Below are positions 25,493-36,192 of a stretch of DNA of 57,861 nt, in pieces. Source of the DNA: Piscirickettsiaceae bacterium (GTDB taxonomy: Bacteria > Pseudomonadota > Gammaproteobacteria > Nitrosococcales > Methylophagaceae); contig JABSQO010000011.1 in NCBI GenBank assembly GCA_013215775.1, positions 1-57,861 on the forward strand, in the 5' to 3' direction. How positions within the stretch are numbered: position 1 is the first letter of the stretch; every line of letters starts with the position of its first letter. The notes below the pieces were generated by a model. It did no database searches, was not told the origin of the DNA, and saw only the letters and a program-made list of their open reading frames with translations. The position numbers and the translations under genes are program-made.

Positions 25493-26902
25493 TTAACAGC
25501 TGTAATACAAATCAAACTCAGCAGGGTGAGTTTCCATACGTAAGCGAGTTACTTCTTCCATTTTCAACTCAATGAAAGCATCAATCATGTCATCGGTAAA
25601 TACATTACCATCCGTTAAGAATGCACGATCATTATCTAACGCAGTCAAAGCTTGATCTAATGAATAACAAACTTGTGGAATTGCCGCTTCTTCTTCTGGT
25701 GGCAAGTCATACAAATCTTTATCCATTGCATCGCCAGGGTGAATTTTATTTTTAACACCGTCAAGACCCGCCATCAACAGAGCTGCGAATGCTAAGTATG
25801 GGTTAGCAGTTGAATCACCAAAACGAACTTCAACACGACGACCTTTAGGATTATTTACAAAAGGAATACGAATTGATGCAGAGCGGTTACGTGCAGAGTA
25901 TGCCAACATGATTGGTGCTTCAAAACCAGGAACTAAACGTTTGTAGCTGTTAGTACTTGAATTTGTGAACGCATTCAATGCTTGAGCATGTTTGATAATA
26001 CCACCGATGTAGTACAAAGCAGTGTCAGACAATCCACCATATTTATTACCAGCAAACAAGTTTTCACCATCTTTAAATAAAGACATGTGAACGTGCATAC
26101 CATTACCGTTATCACCGACTAGTGGCTTAGGCATAAAAGTTGCTGTTTTACCGTATGCATGCGCAACGTTATGTACAACATATTTAAGCTGTTGAACTTC
26201 ATCAGCTTTTTTAACCAATGTGTTAAATTTAGAACCAATTTCACACTGACCAGCTGTCGCCACTTCGTGATGATGTACTTCCGTTATTTGGCCCATTTCT
26301 TCAAGTGTTAAACACATTGCAGAACGCATGTCTTGTAATGAGTCAACTGGAGGAACCGGAAAATAACCGCCTTTAACACTTGGGCGATGACCTTTATTAC
26401 CATCAGGAAATACTTTATCTGTATTCCAAGAAGCTTCATCAGAATCTATCTTATAAGATGAACCTGAGATATCGCTAGACCAACGAACATCGTCAAAGAT
26501 AAAGAATTCATTTTCAGGACCAAAGTATGCGGCATCCGCTATACCTGTTGCTTGCATATGTGCTTCAGCACGATGTGCAACAGAACGAGGGTCACGTTCA
26601 TAACCTTGCATCGTTGATGGTTCAATGATGTCACAGCTAATAATAAGCGTAATATCATCCATAAAAGGATCAATGACTGCCGTTTCAGGATCTGGCATCA
26701 AAATCATATCTGATTCATTAATACCCTTCCAACCTGCCACTGAAGAGCCATCAAACATATTACCTTCAGTAAAGGTGTCTTCATCAATAGAATGTGCAGG
26801 GAAAGTAACATGTTGCTCTTTACCACGGGTATCGGTAAAGCGGAAATCAACAAATAGGACTTCCTCATCTTTGATCATTTGAAGTACATTTTCGACTGAC
26901 AT
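25493..26902 (-). CDS. glnA: glutamine synthetase type I
   Basis: The enzyme makes glutamine from glutamate, ammonia and ATP as a dodecamer. The 469-aa product has the family's usual length. It contains [13 protein letters not shown], the glutamate-binding [11 protein letters not shown] block and the ATP-binding [10 protein letters not shown]. The adenylylation site is Tyr398 in [10 protein letters not shown], so it is the GlnE-regulated type. It is monocistronic. A sigma54-type promoter and an NtrC-like box lie upstream, and ntrBC is nearby. Confidence 0.98.
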   Translation of the reverse strand: MSVENVLQMIKDEEVLFVDFRFTDTRGKEQHVTFPAHSIDEDTFTEGNMFDGSSVAGWKGINESDMILMPDPETAVIDPFMDDITLIISCDIIEPSTMQGYERDPRSVAHRAEAHMQATGIADAAYFGPENEFFIFDDVRWSSDISGSSYKIDSDEASWNTDKVFPDGNKGHRPSVKGGYFPVPPVDSLQDMRSAMCLTLEEMGQITEVHHHEVATAGQCEIGSKFNTLVKKADEVQQLKYVVHNVAHAYGKTATFMPKPLVGDNGNGMHVHMSLFKDGENLFAGNKYGGLSDTALYYIGGIIKHAQALNAFTNSSTNSYKRLVPGFEAPIMLAYSARNRSASIRIPFVNNPKGRRVEVRFGDSTANPYLAFAALLMAGLDGVKNKIHPGDAMDKDLYDLPPEEEAAIPQVCYSLDQALTALDNDRAFLTDGNVFTDDMIDAFIELKMEEVTRLRMETHPAEFDLYYSC

Positions 26903-26961
26903 TTACAAAATCTCCAATTTAAAAAACTGCACTCTCGTGCAAAAAAATACTCATGCTATGA

Positions 26962-26977
26962 TGCATAAAACAAGCCA
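26962..26977 (-). promoter_or_regulatory. sigma54 (-24/-12) promoter of glnA
   Basis: The minus strand reads TGGCTTGTTTTATGCA. It has GG at -24 and GC at -12 with the required 10-nt spacing. Transcription would start near 26950, about 48 nt before the glnA start codon. A TGCAC-N4-GTGCA palindrome (26927-26940) lies in the leader just past it. Confidence 0.6.
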
Positions 26978-27029
26978 ACTTTAATAGTTATTAAAAACTT
27001 GGATTCTCGCCTGATACATCCATCATAAA

Positions 27030-27046
27030 CGCACCATAGTAGCGCA
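27030..27046. promoter_or_regulatory. NtrC-like box upstream of glnA
   Basis: CGCACCATAGTAGCGCA differs from the ntrB-upstream box at three of 17 positions. It lies about 80-95 nt upstream of the predicted start site, a normal enhancer distance. Confidence 0.5.
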
Positions 27047-27068
27047 AACATAACTTTCTCGCATCATT

Positions 27069-27302
27069 TTAGTGCTCTGGGCCGACTTGAACCGTAATGA
27101 TTATTTCATCATCATTTTCATGATGTTCCATAATCTGATGGCCGTTAATCCGTGCCCAAGCAGGGATATCGCTCAGTGCACCAGGATCGGTACAAATGAC
27201 ATCTAATATATCGCCTTCTACCAGTTCTTTAACTTTATTTTGTGTCTTAATAACAGGCATCGGGCATAACATCCGTCTGGCATCTAATTCATAGCGGCTC
27301 AT
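27069..27302 (-). CDS. TusA/SirA-type sulfur carrier protein
   Basis: This small sulfur-relay protein has the conserved motif RRMLCPMPVIKTQN, in which the Cys carries persulfide sulfur. The usual length is about 75-80 aa. I set the start at the ATG at 27302, which overlaps the stop of the preceding gene as ATGA and has AGGA 9 nt upstream. A TTG at 27311 is unlikely. Coupling to a PP-loop ATPase suggests it hands sulfur to that enzyme. It need not be the housekeeping TusA of tRNA thiolation. Confidence 0.85.
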   Translation of the reverse strand: MSRYELDARRMLCPMPVIKTQNKVKELVEGDILDVICTDPGALSDIPAWARINGHQIMEHHENDDEIIITVQVGPEH

Positions 27303-28351
27303 ACGTGCCAATCCTTACTGACTTCATCTGATGACAGAGGTTTAATATTCATTGTTTGAATTTCTTGTCCTGGTACAGATAGCTCCACTTCAACATTATC
27401 TGCATCACGTCCTTGGCCATATCGCGCAACAACACCTGCAGCCAGAGAATAATCTTCAGGTTTAATCTCACCATCAACTAATGTCAAAGGACCATTGTGA
27501 CTAACAACTTGGATTGTTATAAACTGTTTACGATAGCCTTCTAAATATTTACTTTCGCCTGCATCGCGCGCGATGATCAATTTAAACTCTGGTTTAGGTC
27601 GAAGATGACGTCCTACTTTAAGTAGCATAATGTCATCCATTTCATATTCACGACTGCCTCGTCCCTGCCACAAATCAACCAATTTATCTGAATAGTTTTT
27701 ATCGGTCAGAAAGCAGCAGCCACCTGCCGGTGACGCATAATCAGTAAAGCCAAATTGCGCGGCTAAAGCCATTTGTGGTTTACGATTTCGGCCACTAAAA
27801 TCATATAGTTTTTCTCGGTCTACCCAACCCTCCAGCTCCGGTTTTGTGGCGGGTAAATTCTTGGCGCATAAAGGTCTTAGCAAGATATCATTTGCCCCCG
27901 ACTCATCTGCAATGATAGGCATAGTTTCTTTACGTTGCGACATGGGGCGTTGACCAATAACTTCACCCGTAATAATAAAATCAAAACCATTTTTGTGATT
28001 TTCTTTAACCCATTCCACGGCCTTACTCACCATAAAGATTTTACAATCTAAACAGGGATTCATATTGGCACCATAGCCATGCTTTGGATTTAGCAAAACA
28101 TCTTTATATTCTTCAATCACATCAACAATATGGAGCTTAATTCCTAATTGCTCTGCTACCCATAAGGCATTATTACGTTTTTTCTTGTCTTTATCATGAT
28201 TACGGATTGCATGAGTATGTCCTTCTACACAAAATCCTGTGTAAAAATTAATGCCTTCTACCTCAATACCTTGCTCTTGCAATACACGCACTGCCAGCAA
28301 TGAATCAAGACCGCCAGAAATTAAGGCAACTGCCTTATGTTTTTTTGTCAC
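27299..28351 (-). CDS. PP-loop ATPase of the MnmA/ThiI-like tRNA thiolase group
   Basis: The N-terminal PP-loop SGGLDS (about residues 12-17) adenylates a substrate. A Cys pair NPCLDCK (about residues 97-103) is typical of sulfur-transfer members. A second Cys pair (AGGCCFLT) follows near residue 210. The C-terminal half is beta-rich, as in the MnmA-like family. Length is 350 aa. The overall text resembles proteins loosely annotated as tRNA 2-thiouridylase or (5-methylaminomethyl-2-thiouridylate) methyltransferase. The true target RNA or metabolite is not known. It is coupled by ATGA overlaps to both tldD upstream and the TusA-like gene downstream. Confidence 0.78.
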   Translation of the reverse strand: MTKKHKAVALISGGLDSLLAVRVLQEQGIEVEGINFYTGFCVEGHTHAIRNHDKDKKKRNNALWVAEQLGIKLHIVDVIEEYKDVLLNPKHGYGANMNPCLDCKIFMVSKAVEWVKENHKNGFDFIITGEVIGQRPMSQRKETMPIIADESGANDILLRPLCAKNLPATKPELEGWVDREKLYDFSGRNRKPQMALAAQFGFTDYASPAGGCCFLTDKNYSDKLVDLWQGRGSREYEMDDIMLLKVGRHLRPKPEFKLIIARDAGESKYLEGYRKQFITIQVVSHNGPLTLVDGEIKPEDYSLAAGVVARYGQGRDADNVEVELSVPGQEIQTMNIKPLSSDEVSKDWHV

Positions 28352-29790
28352 GCTGTTCCACCTACTGTTAATCCGTCTATTTTAAGGGTTGGTTGACCTA
28401 CACCTACTGGCACAGTCTGCCCTTCTTTACCGCAACTACCGACGCCCGTGTCCAATTCCAAATCATTAGCGACCATACTGATACGTTTCATCACTTCTGG
28501 GCCATTGCCAATTAAAGTTGCACCTTTTATCGGTTGGGTAATTTTACCGTTTTCGATCAAATATACTTCACTGGTCGAAAATACAAATTTACCTGAAGTA
28601 ATATCAACCTGTCCGCCACCAAAGTTAACGGCATAAATACCTTTATCAACCGAAGCAATTATCTCTTCTGGTTCATGCTCACCCGGTAACATATATGTAT
28701 TAGTCATTCTTGGCATCGGTAAATGAGCATAAGACTCACGGCGGCCATTGCCAGTGCTACGAGAGCCCATCAACCGTGCATTCTGTTTATCTTGCATATA
28801 GCCAGTAAGCCTACCCTTTTCAATGAGGGTCGTTTTTTCAGTAGGCACGCCTTCATCATCAATGGATAAAGAACCACGTCGGTCTTGTAATGTGCCATCA
28901 TCAACAACCGTACAGAGCGGTGATGCGACCATTTCGCCTAAATGCCCTGAAAATGCTGAACTTCCTTTTCGATTGAAATCACCTTCAAGACCATGACCAA
29001 CTGCCTCATGTAGTAATACCCCGGGCCAACCAGACGCTAATACTACGGTCATATTACCCGCAGGTGCATCGACTGCTTCGAGATTCACTAATGCTTGTCT
29101 TACTGCTTCTTTAGCATAACTCTGCGCTAAATCATTATCCTGAAAGTATCGATAATCTAATCGTCGGCCACCACCTGCACTCCCCCTTTCTCGCCGCCCA
29201 TTTGATTCAACAATCACAGATACATTCATTCGTATCAATGGTCGAATATCCGCAGCATACGTGCCATCACTAGCCGCAATAAGAACAGTATCTAAACCAC
29301 CCGCCAAACTCACATTAACTTGGGTCACTCGTGGATCGGCTGCACGCGCAGCAATATCTGCCTGATACAATAAATCTAATTTTTGTTCCACAGATAATAC
29401 TGCTAAAGGATCCGTATCAGCATAAAACTTCGGTGCTACCGTTCGCTTCCAAGCTTGTACTTGGCCATTAGAACCCTGTCGAGAAATGGCTCGTGCTGCT
29501 TTTGCTGCATCTTGTAATGCGGGCAAAATCAAATCGTCAGAGTAAGCAAAACCTGTTTTTTCACCACTGCATGCTCGAACACCAACACCTTGCTCAATAT
29601 GATAGCCACCATCCTTAACAATGCCATCTTCTAGTGCCCAGTTTTCCTGGCGTGACTGTTGAAAATAGAGATCGGCATAGTCGACACCTCGCCCCATCAT
29701 TAGGCCCAGTGTTTTCTCTAAATCAGTTTCCATTAGTCCCGCAGGAACCAATAACTGTTGATTGACTTGTTCAAATAAAGAGTCTGACAT
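28348..29790 (-). CDS. tldD: metalloprotease TldD
   Basis: TldD forms a heterodimeric zinc protease with TldE/PmbA that cleaves unfolded peptides and matures microcin-type peptides. The 480-aa product has the diagnostic HExxxH in [13 protein letters not shown] and the family text [21 protein letters not shown]. The standard neighbourhood rng-yhdP-tldD is kept. Its stop overlaps the start of the PP-loop ATPase gene (ATGA). The PmbA partner is not in this window. Confidence 0.97.
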   Translation of the reverse strand: MSDSLFEQVNQQLLVPAGLMETDLEKTLGLMMGRGVDYADLYFQQSRQENWALEDGIVKDGGYHIEQGVGVRACSGEKTGFAYSDDLILPALQDAAKAARAISRQGSNGQVQAWKRTVAPKFYADTDPLAVLSVEQKLDLLYQADIAARAADPRVTQVNVSLAGGLDTVLIAASDGTYAADIRPLIRMNVSVIVESNGRRERGSAGGGRRLDYRYFQDNDLAQSYAKEAVRQALVNLEAVDAPAGNMTVVLASGWPGVLLHEAVGHGLEGDFNRKGSSAFSGHLGEMVASPLCTVVDDGTLQDRRGSLSIDDEGVPTEKTTLIEKGRLTGYMQDKQNARLMGSRSTGNGRRESYAHLPMPRMTNTYMLPGEHEPEEIIASVDKGIYAVNFGGGQVDITSGKFVFSTSEVYLIENGKITQPIKGATLIGNGPEVMKRISMVANDLELDTGVGSCGKEGQTVPVGVGQPTLKIDGLTVGGTA

Positions 29791-29844
29791 GAGATAACTA
29801 TTGTAAATTAAAGGAGGTAGATCATACCAGATATTGCTACAAAC

Positions 29845-32800
29845 TCACGGCGTAGTTGGCTTAACTACATTCAATTGCGGATCATCCCAAGAACCTGTTA
29901 AGTGATATCGATAGCTAATAAAGTTGACAATATCCTTATTGAAAAGTTTGTCGACAAGTTTATCGACAATCAAAATGGCAGCTCCCACGCCTATACCTAT
30001 CGGGCCACCCACAGCACCCGCGATAGGTAGCGTTGATGAAACATCAGGTGTCACCTTAACTGTTTGATCATATTGTTTATTAATAAGATCAATTGGACCT
30101 GATATTTCTATCTTGGCTGTTGCGCCATCCAGAAGTAAATCATCCGTTACAGCTTGACCATTGGCCAAATCAAATGTTCCTGTTATTGAACTAAAGCTAA
30201 AACCCTTAGCAAACAGGTCACTAAAATCTAATGCCAATCGTCTCGGTATTGCGGCAACACTTAATAATCCAAAAATCCGCCCAGCTGCACCCGGCTCAAC
30301 ATCTTCCAGCGTACCTTTACCGACTTCAAAATCCAATGTGCCATTAATATTGGCTCTTGAGACATTGAATGGTGAGTCTGACCATGATAAATTCGTTGTG
30401 ATTGCGACACTTTCAGCATCTATTGCTTGTTGGTAGCCAAAGTTCGTTAACAAATCGCCTAAATCATTACTGTCAGCAGTCACTTCAAAATGGGATTGGT
30501 CGCCAGATGGTGTTTTTTTCCACTCTCCAACCGATATTGATGCGGTAAATATATCTGATGTTAATGTTGCCGAATCAAGTATCCAAACATTTGACTGTCT
30601 ATGAGCTTGAGCTTGTAACGCTCCCAAAGCCATATCATTAATAGTTAATGCTCCGATTTTAATATCCATTGCTGGCCATAAACTGCTTTGTGAATCATCG
30701 CTATTATCAACATGTTCTGACTCTTCTTTAGGTAATAAAAAATCAACCTTATCTAAATCTACTTTTAAAACTGATGAACTATTCATATTAATCGGCAAAT
30801 AAAGCGAACCTGTTGTCTGATCACTATGAATATTAGTACGCCAACCTTGGGCATCTCTTTGAGCAGATAAATTTAGGTTCGTTAATTGTTGATTAAATGC
30901 TGTCAACCTTCCTATTGTCATCGAAATATCATCAATATCTGTCGTTGCTTGATTCATATCTTCAGGCTGTTGTTCATTCCATTTTAACCAATCCACAACA
31001 GCTAGTTCAGCCAATTGACCTCGAACTTTCAGGCCATGTTCGGGCAACTGAGCTTTACCAACTCCAAAACGAATCTCACCACGCCACAGCCCTTTCTCAG
31101 GTATCACTATTGCATTGAATAGTTCATCATATTCAATCGAATACGCCAAACTATCATCTATATGCTTAAATCCAATCTGAAATGATTTTTTGTCCTCTTT
31201 ATTTTTAGCAAAAGGTTCAGGAAAATCAAACTCAAAACCGCTCAAGTTTGAGCTCACCGTCATATCAACATTAAAGTCTCCTAATTCTTTTTCTGAAATA
31301 GTCAGATCCAATTGATATGCTGTTTTTCCAGAAATGGAATTCATTATCCTATTTGGCCAAATTGCTTTAATTTGTTCGCTTGTGGCATGTCCTTGAGTAG
31401 ACACAATTGTGCTATCAAACGCAGGTTTTACTGAAATAATCACTGGCTCAGATAACAGATTAGCTTTAATAGCCTGAGCGCTTACACCTTGATGATTGAA
31501 TTGTAATAATCCATTGATCTCTGACAATACCAAATTAGGTAATTCTTTTACTTGCATTTGACTCTCTACAAAACTGACATGCCCCAACACTTCAGTCGCA
31601 TCTGTATCATCCAATGGCACCATTAAATTCAAATGAATCTCACTAGTACCCATTGCTTGAATATCCTTCACAGCGCTACCAAATCGTTGCTTAAGTGGGC
31701 TGTTTTGCAGAAATTGTAATGCCTGAACTGTGGTCCCCTTCAACTCACTTTCTACTCGTAGAATAGGGTTAGATCTAATAAGATCCGTAATCGTTGCTGT
31801 GACACTGGCAAAATTATATCCTGCTATCTCACCTTGCTGGCTTTTAATAATTAAATCATTGCCTGTACTTGTGATTGTGGCATTCACACCCAATAAATCA
31901 GGCCATTCAGGTGCGTAATGCAAATGAACATCTTCTACCGTCAGCATCATATTAAATTGCCCTTTTCCAGCTGATTCCTTATATGGAAAATCAGCTAAAT
32001 TACCTTTCAATTCAATAACACCATCACTGATTTTCCCTGTCTGGAATGCCGTTGCAACCCATTTTTTGAAACTATCTTTTAATATTCGTTGTGGCACATA
32101 TGATTTCCATCTATCGACCACCACTTCTTCCAATGTTAATTTCAAATCATTGACCGTTTCACCTTCAATCGTGTGTTCAACACTGCCATCTACTTGCAGT
32201 GTCAGATCATCATTCCACATTCTAAAAGCATTGCTTGTCATAACCCATGATTGTGGATTTTTTTGCAGGCTTATCATTCCCGATACTGAATCAAAAAATA
32301 CCGCATCATCTAACCACTGCTCTGGATACAGCGTCAATTGATGACTATCTAAATTAAGATTCCCATGATCACCCTGCCAATCAACCTCGGCTGTTAATCC
32401 TGTAACACCGGCATAATCTTTCCAAGGTAATACTGCGCCATCACGCAAATTAAAAGCTAAGCTAGATATGCCTGTATCGGCCGAATAGTGAAGATTAAAC
32501 TTCTCAATATCCCCTGCTGGTTGTTGTTGTCGAATTATTTCAGGTGATTTTGTGGTTAATAAAGCAATGGAAGTGATATCACTTAAACGAAGGTAATCAC
32601 TTGCTATGAATAGAGAATCATCACTATTTTTATTGACTGTAAATGCTGTTTGTGGCCAAACATCTCCATTCATTTCCAGCTCTATCTGATGACCCGACAA
32701 TTGCCACTCTTGTTGCTGAGACTGCCAGTCAAACTCGCCTTTTAACTGTGCTATTGATACAGGTGTATAAACCAAATTCTGCTGTCGAGATATCAGTTCA

Positions 32801-33657
32801 CCTTTTTCCAAAGCCAATTCAGCTTTGACGGATTCAATAGTAAAACCAACACCATTGCCTGATAAAGTTGCATTGAGCATACCTTTTTTTATGCCAAGAT
32901 CTTGCCAAACAAGCTGCTCAGACAAAGAAGCTAGCTTTACATCGTTTAGCTTAGCTTGCCATTGCCACTCACTGTCATGCCAATTATTTTCATCTAGTAT
33001 CCCTTGGGCATTAATTTGCACATTGTCGCCTACAGCCTCTGGGAAATGGATATTCGTAGTGGTAGTCCAGCGTTGTTCTTCATGCGTTACCGTTGCATGG
33101 CTTAATTTATATTGACCTGAAAGTGACGTGTATTTATGGTCGGTATAGTTAATGGTAATAGCTTGTAAATGAATTCTGTTGAGTAGCTGTGCCCATGACA
33201 ATAACTTTACGATATCAACTGAGGATTGTGGACTTTCATCAAGCCCTTGTAATCGTAATTTTCCCACTTCATCACGTACAATAGAGATGGTCAATCCTGT
33301 TAATGTAATGTCATTTAACACTGGCTCTCTATTTTTCAGGCTTGCAACAATATCTAAGCCAAAATAAAGATATTGCAAACTGAGTAATTCCGACCCTCGA
33401 TCGTGCTTAAATACATGGACATTTTCAACCTGCAGTTTTGGCATCAGTCCAACCCAATCCAACCCCGCAACACCAATCTCAACTGGATAGCCCAGTTTAT
33501 CTCCTACCCAAATAGCAATTTCATCTTGCCGTTGTTCAACAGCGTCAGACAACCAATACACCGCACCAACAAATACGGTTAATAGCACGGCAACAATAAC
33601 CAGAAAATAGGCCACTTGTTTAGTGACTATGTGAAAGCCGTGTCGAATAATAGACAT
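29845..33657 (-). CDS. yhdP: YhdP family AsmA-like envelope protein
   Basis: This 1270-aa inner-membrane-anchored protein has a long periplasmic beta-groove. In E. coli, YhdP shuttles phospholipid to the outer membrane together with TamB and YdbH. The N-terminal span is about residues 15-35. The rest is repeated beta strands with the C-terminal domain (EDVEPGAAGRIFGLLSVAAIPRRLALDF), a hallmark of the family. Its length matches E. coli YhdP (1266). It lies 4 nt behind rng, before tldD. Confidence 0.95.
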   Translation of the reverse strand: MSIIRHGFHIVTKQVAYFLVIVAVLLTVFVGAVYWLSDAVEQRQDEIAIWVGDKLGYPVEIGVAGLDWVGLMPKLQVENVHVFKHDRGSELLSLQYLYFGLDIVASLKNREPVLNDITLTGLTISIVRDEVGKLRLQGLDESPQSSVDIVKLLSWAQLLNRIHLQAITINYTDHKYTSLSGQYKLSHATVTHEEQRWTTTTNIHFPEAVGDNVQINAQGILDENNWHDSEWQWQAKLNDVKLASLSEQLVWQDLGIKKGMLNATLSGNGVGFTIESVKAELALEKGELISRQQNLVYTPVSIAQLKGEFDWQSQQQEWQLSGHQIELEMNGDVWPQTAFTVNKNSDDSLFIASDYLRLSDITSIALLTTKSPEIIRQQQPAGDIEKFNLHYSADTGISSLAFNLRDGAVLPWKDYAGVTGLTAEVDWQGDHGNLNLDSHQLTLYPEQWLDDAVFFDSVSGMISLQKNPQSWVMTSNAFRMWNDDLTLQVDGSVEHTIEGETVNDLKLTLEEVVVDRWKSYVPQRILKDSFKKWVATAFQTGKISDGVIELKGNLADFPYKESAGKGQFNMMLTVEDVHLHYAPEWPDLLGVNATITSTGNDLIIKSQQGEIAGYNFASVTATITDLIRSNPILRVESELKGTTVQALQFLQNSPLKQRFGSAVKDIQAMGTSEIHLNLMVPLDDTDATEVLGHVSFVESQMQVKELPNLVLSEINGLLQFNHQGVSAQAIKANLLSEPVIISVKPAFDSTIVSTQGHATSEQIKAIWPNRIMNSISGKTAYQLDLTISEKELGDFNVDMTVSSNLSGFEFDFPEPFAKNKEDKKSFQIGFKHIDDSLAYSIEYDELFNAIVIPEKGLWRGEIRFGVGKAQLPEHGLKVRGQLAELAVVDWLKWNEQQPEDMNQATTDIDDISMTIGRLTAFNQQLTNLNLSAQRDAQGWRTNIHSDQTTGSLYLPINMNSSSVLKVDLDKVDFLLPKEESEHVDNSDDSQSSLWPAMDIKIGALTINDMALGALQAQAHRQSNVWILDSATLTSDIFTASISVGEWKKTPSGDQSHFEVTADSNDLGDLLTNFGYQQAIDAESVAITTNLSWSDSPFNVSRANINGTLDFEVGKGTLEDVEPGAAGRIFGLLSVAAIPRRLALDFSDLFAKGFSFSSITGTFDLANGQAVTDDLLLDGATAKIEISGPIDLINKQYDQTVKVTPDVSSTLPIAGAVGGPIGIGVGAAILIVDKLVDKLFNKDIVNFISYRYHLTGSWDDPQLNVVKPTTP

Positions 33658-33660
33658 GGA

Positions 33661-35127
33661 TTACATCAACACCACATTAAATTGTTCGCGGCTATATAGC
33701 GGCTCATTTTGGAATAAAATCGGCTTACCTATAAATTGTTCTAATTCAGCCAAATTAGTTGAATCTTCATCATTAAATCGGTCAATAATATCTTGGGATG
33801 CTAATACTAAGAATTGACTCGTTTCATACTGTTTCGCTTCTCGCAAAATTTCACGGAAAATCTCATAACACACCGATTCAGCACTTTTAGCATAACCTTT
33901 ACCATCACAACAAGGACAAGATTCGCAAAGGATATGACCGAGACTTTCACGCGTCCTCTTACGTGTCATTTCAACTAAACCAAGTTCAGATACACCACAA
34001 ATATTATGACGAGCCCTATCCGAACTCATTTCCCTTTCTAAAGCACGCAACACCTGATCACGATGTTCTTGTTCTTCCATGTCAATAAAATCGAGAATAA
34101 TAATGCCGCCAAGATTACGAACCCTTAATTGCCGTGCAATCGCGTGCGCCGCTTCTAAATTAGTTTTAAAAATAGTTTCTTCTAAATTTTTATGGCCAAC
34201 AAAACCACCGGTATTTACATCCACGGTTGTCATGGCTTCAGTTTGATCAAAGATTAAATAACCGCCAGATTTGAGCAGTACTTTACGTTCAAGTGCTTTA
34301 TTGATTTCATCTTCAACACTAAATAAATCAAATAACGGTCTATCACCTTTGTAATGTTCAAGACGAGAGGCACATTCAGGCATAAACCCCTCAGAAAATT
34401 TCATTGCTTTACGATAAGTCGTTCCTGAATCAATCCTAACTCGCTCAACTTCAGATGAAAATAAATCACGCAATGCACGTAACGCTAATGGTAAATCTTC
34501 ATATAGGGGATCACCACATTGAACTGATGGTTTTTTTTCTTCCAACTTATTCCATAAACGATGTAAGAATTCTAAATCTGCCAGTAGTTCTTTTTCAGTC
34601 ACACCTTCTGCAGCCGTACGCAGAATATAACCTGCCGCTTCAGGTTCAAGCTGTGACATCAAACAGGCTTTCAAACGTTCACGTTCTTCTTCGCCATCAA
34701 TTTTGAGTGAGACACCAATACCACTGGCTTCAGGCATATAAACCAAATAGCGTGATGAAACAGAGAGTTGTGTTGTTAAACGAGCGCCTTTAGACCCCAT
34801 AGGATCTTTAACAATCTGCACTAAAACTTCCTGCCCCTCGCGTAATAATGAAGTAATCGCAGGCACTTCAGCTTCTTGTAGATCACCGGTTTGCCCTTTA
34901 GGGATAGAAATATCAGAAGCATGTAAAAAGGCTGCTCGCGCCAAACCAATTTCAACAAACGCAGCTTGCATACCCGGTAAAACACGACATACCTTGCCTT
35001 TGTATATATTGCCGACTAAACCACGAGATTCCGTACGTTCTATATAGATTTCTTGCAATACGCCATTATCAACTACCGCAGCACGAGTTTCACTCGGTGT
35101 CACATTAATTAGTATTTCACTACTCAT
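33661..35127 (-). CDS. rng: ribonuclease G
   Basis: This endoribonuclease matures the 5' end of 16S rRNA and degrades some mRNAs. The 488-aa protein has an N-terminal S1 domain (about 38-125), then the RNase E/G catalytic core with GGFVGHKNLEETIFKTN and IILDFIDMEEQEHRDQV. The Zn-link is CESCPCCDGKG. Length equals E. coli RNase G. The start overlaps the maf stop (ATGA). Confidence 0.97.
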   Translation of the reverse strand: MSSEILINVTPSETRAAVVDNGVLQEIYIERTESRGLVGNIYKGKVCRVLPGMQAAFVEIGLARAAFLHASDISIPKGQTGDLQEAEVPAITSLLREGQEVLVQIVKDPMGSKGARLTTQLSVSSRYLVYMPEASGIGVSLKIDGEEERERLKACLMSQLEPEAAGYILRTAAEGVTEKELLADLEFLHRLWNKLEEKKPSVQCGDPLYEDLPLALRALRDLFSSEVERVRIDSGTTYRKAMKFSEGFMPECASRLEHYKGDRPLFDLFSVEDEINKALERKVLLKSGGYLIFDQTEAMTTVDVNTGGFVGHKNLEETIFKTNLEAAHAIARQLRVRNLGGIIILDFIDMEEQEHRDQVLRALEREMSSDRARHNICGVSELGLVEMTRKRTRESLGHILCESCPCCDGKGYAKSAESVCYEIFREILREAKQYETSQFLVLASQDIIDRFNDEDSTNLAELEQFIGKPILFQNEPLYSREQFNVVLM

Positions 35128-35708
35128 TCTATCTGTCCGGCTATGTCCGTTAATAACAATCCTGTTTCTCTCAAAGGCAATCCCATCACACCTGAATAAC
35201 TGCCTTGTATCTTCTCGATAAACAATGCTGCAAGCCCTTGCACAGCATAACTACCTGCTTTATCCACACCTTCGTTGGTTGATACATACCAATCAATATT
35301 GGCCTTAGTCAATGTGGCGAATGTCACTGTACTTACGCTTAACTCACACCATTCTTGCTCGCCAAGCACAACCGCTACCGCGGTCATTACTTGATGACTA
35401 CGACCAGACAACTTCTCCAGCATTGTCCTCGCATCGGATTCATCCCTTGGTTTACCGAAAATAATATCTTCTAAGACAACAGATGTATCAGCACCTAATA
35501 CAGGTAAATTATTTTGCTTGCCTACACCTTGCCAGCCTGCTCTAGCTTTCGCAAGTGCAACACGCTGTACATACTCTACGGGCATTTCACCTCGTAAGCT
35601 ACTCTCATCGACATCAACAGATATCACTGAGAAATCGACTCCGATTTGGGTCAAAAGTTCACGTCTACGCGGTGAATTTGAAGCTAAATAGAGTGTAGGG
35701 AAATTCAT
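35124..35708 (-). CDS. maf: Maf-type nucleoside triphosphate pyrophosphatase (YhdE-like)
   Basis: This house-cleaning enzyme hydrolyses dTTP/UTP and modified nucleotides to monophosphates. Conserved motifs are LASNSPRRRELL at the start, GADTSV and KPRDESDA. I set the start at the ATG at 35708, because it overlaps the rlmH stop as ATGA and places LASNSPRRREL at residue 7. The longer frame to 35744 lies inside rlmH. The next gene is rng, as in many gammaproteobacteria. Confidence 0.95.
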   Translation of the reverse strand: MNFPTLYLASNSPRRRELLTQIGVDFSVISVDVDESSLRGEMPVEYVQRVALAKARAGWQGVGKQNNLPVLGADTSVVLEDIIFGKPRDESDARTMLEKLSGRSHQVMTAVAVVLGEQEWCELSVSTVTFATLTKANIDWYVSTNEGVDKAGSYAVQGLAALFIEKIQGSYSGVMGLPLRETGLLLTDIAGQIE

Positions 35709-36175
35709 GCGCGATGATAAGGATGATTTTGCAACACAGTCCAAGCACGATATAACTGCTCAGCCATTACAATCCGTACTAATGGATGCGGTAATGTTAA
35801 TAAGGACAGTGACCAACGTTGATTAGCACGCTGTAAACAGCTATCAGATAAACCATCTGGCCCACCGACTAACAAGGAAACATCACGACCATCGGCCTGC
35901 CAGTTTTGGAGTTGTTCAGATAATTGTTCTGTACTCCACTCTTTACCTTTTACATCCAAGGCAACCACATGATGATTATTTGGAATATTGGCTAAAATAC
36001 GTTCGCCTTCCTCTTGTATCCATTGTGCAGAGCTACCACTTTTACCTCGTTTCGCAGGGGTTATTTCATGTAAATGAAGACTACATTCTCGCGGCATACG
36101 TTTGGCATATTCTTGATAACCATCGGTGACCCATGTTGGCATTTTTGTGCCAACGGCCAACAGATTTAACTTCAT
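35705..36175 (-). CDS. rlmH: 23S rRNA pseudouridine-1915 N3-methyltransferase
   Basis: This SPOUT methyltransferase acts on pseudouridine 1915 of 70S ribosomes. The 156-aa product has the usual length and the S-adenosylmethionine knot motif LLVGGPDGLS. It ends in a conserved EQLYRAWTVLQNHPYHR. It follows rsfS as in E. coli. Confidence 0.97.
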   Translation of the reverse strand: MKLNLLAVGTKMPTWVTDGYQEYAKRMPRECSLHLHEITPAKRGKSGSSAQWIQEEGERILANIPNNHHVVALDVKGKEWSTEQLSEQLQNWQADGRDVSLLVGGPDGLSDSCLQRANQRWSLSLLTLPHPLVRIVMAEQLYRAWTVLQNHPYHRA

Positions 36176-36192
36176 TAGTCTTCAGCCAGTGT

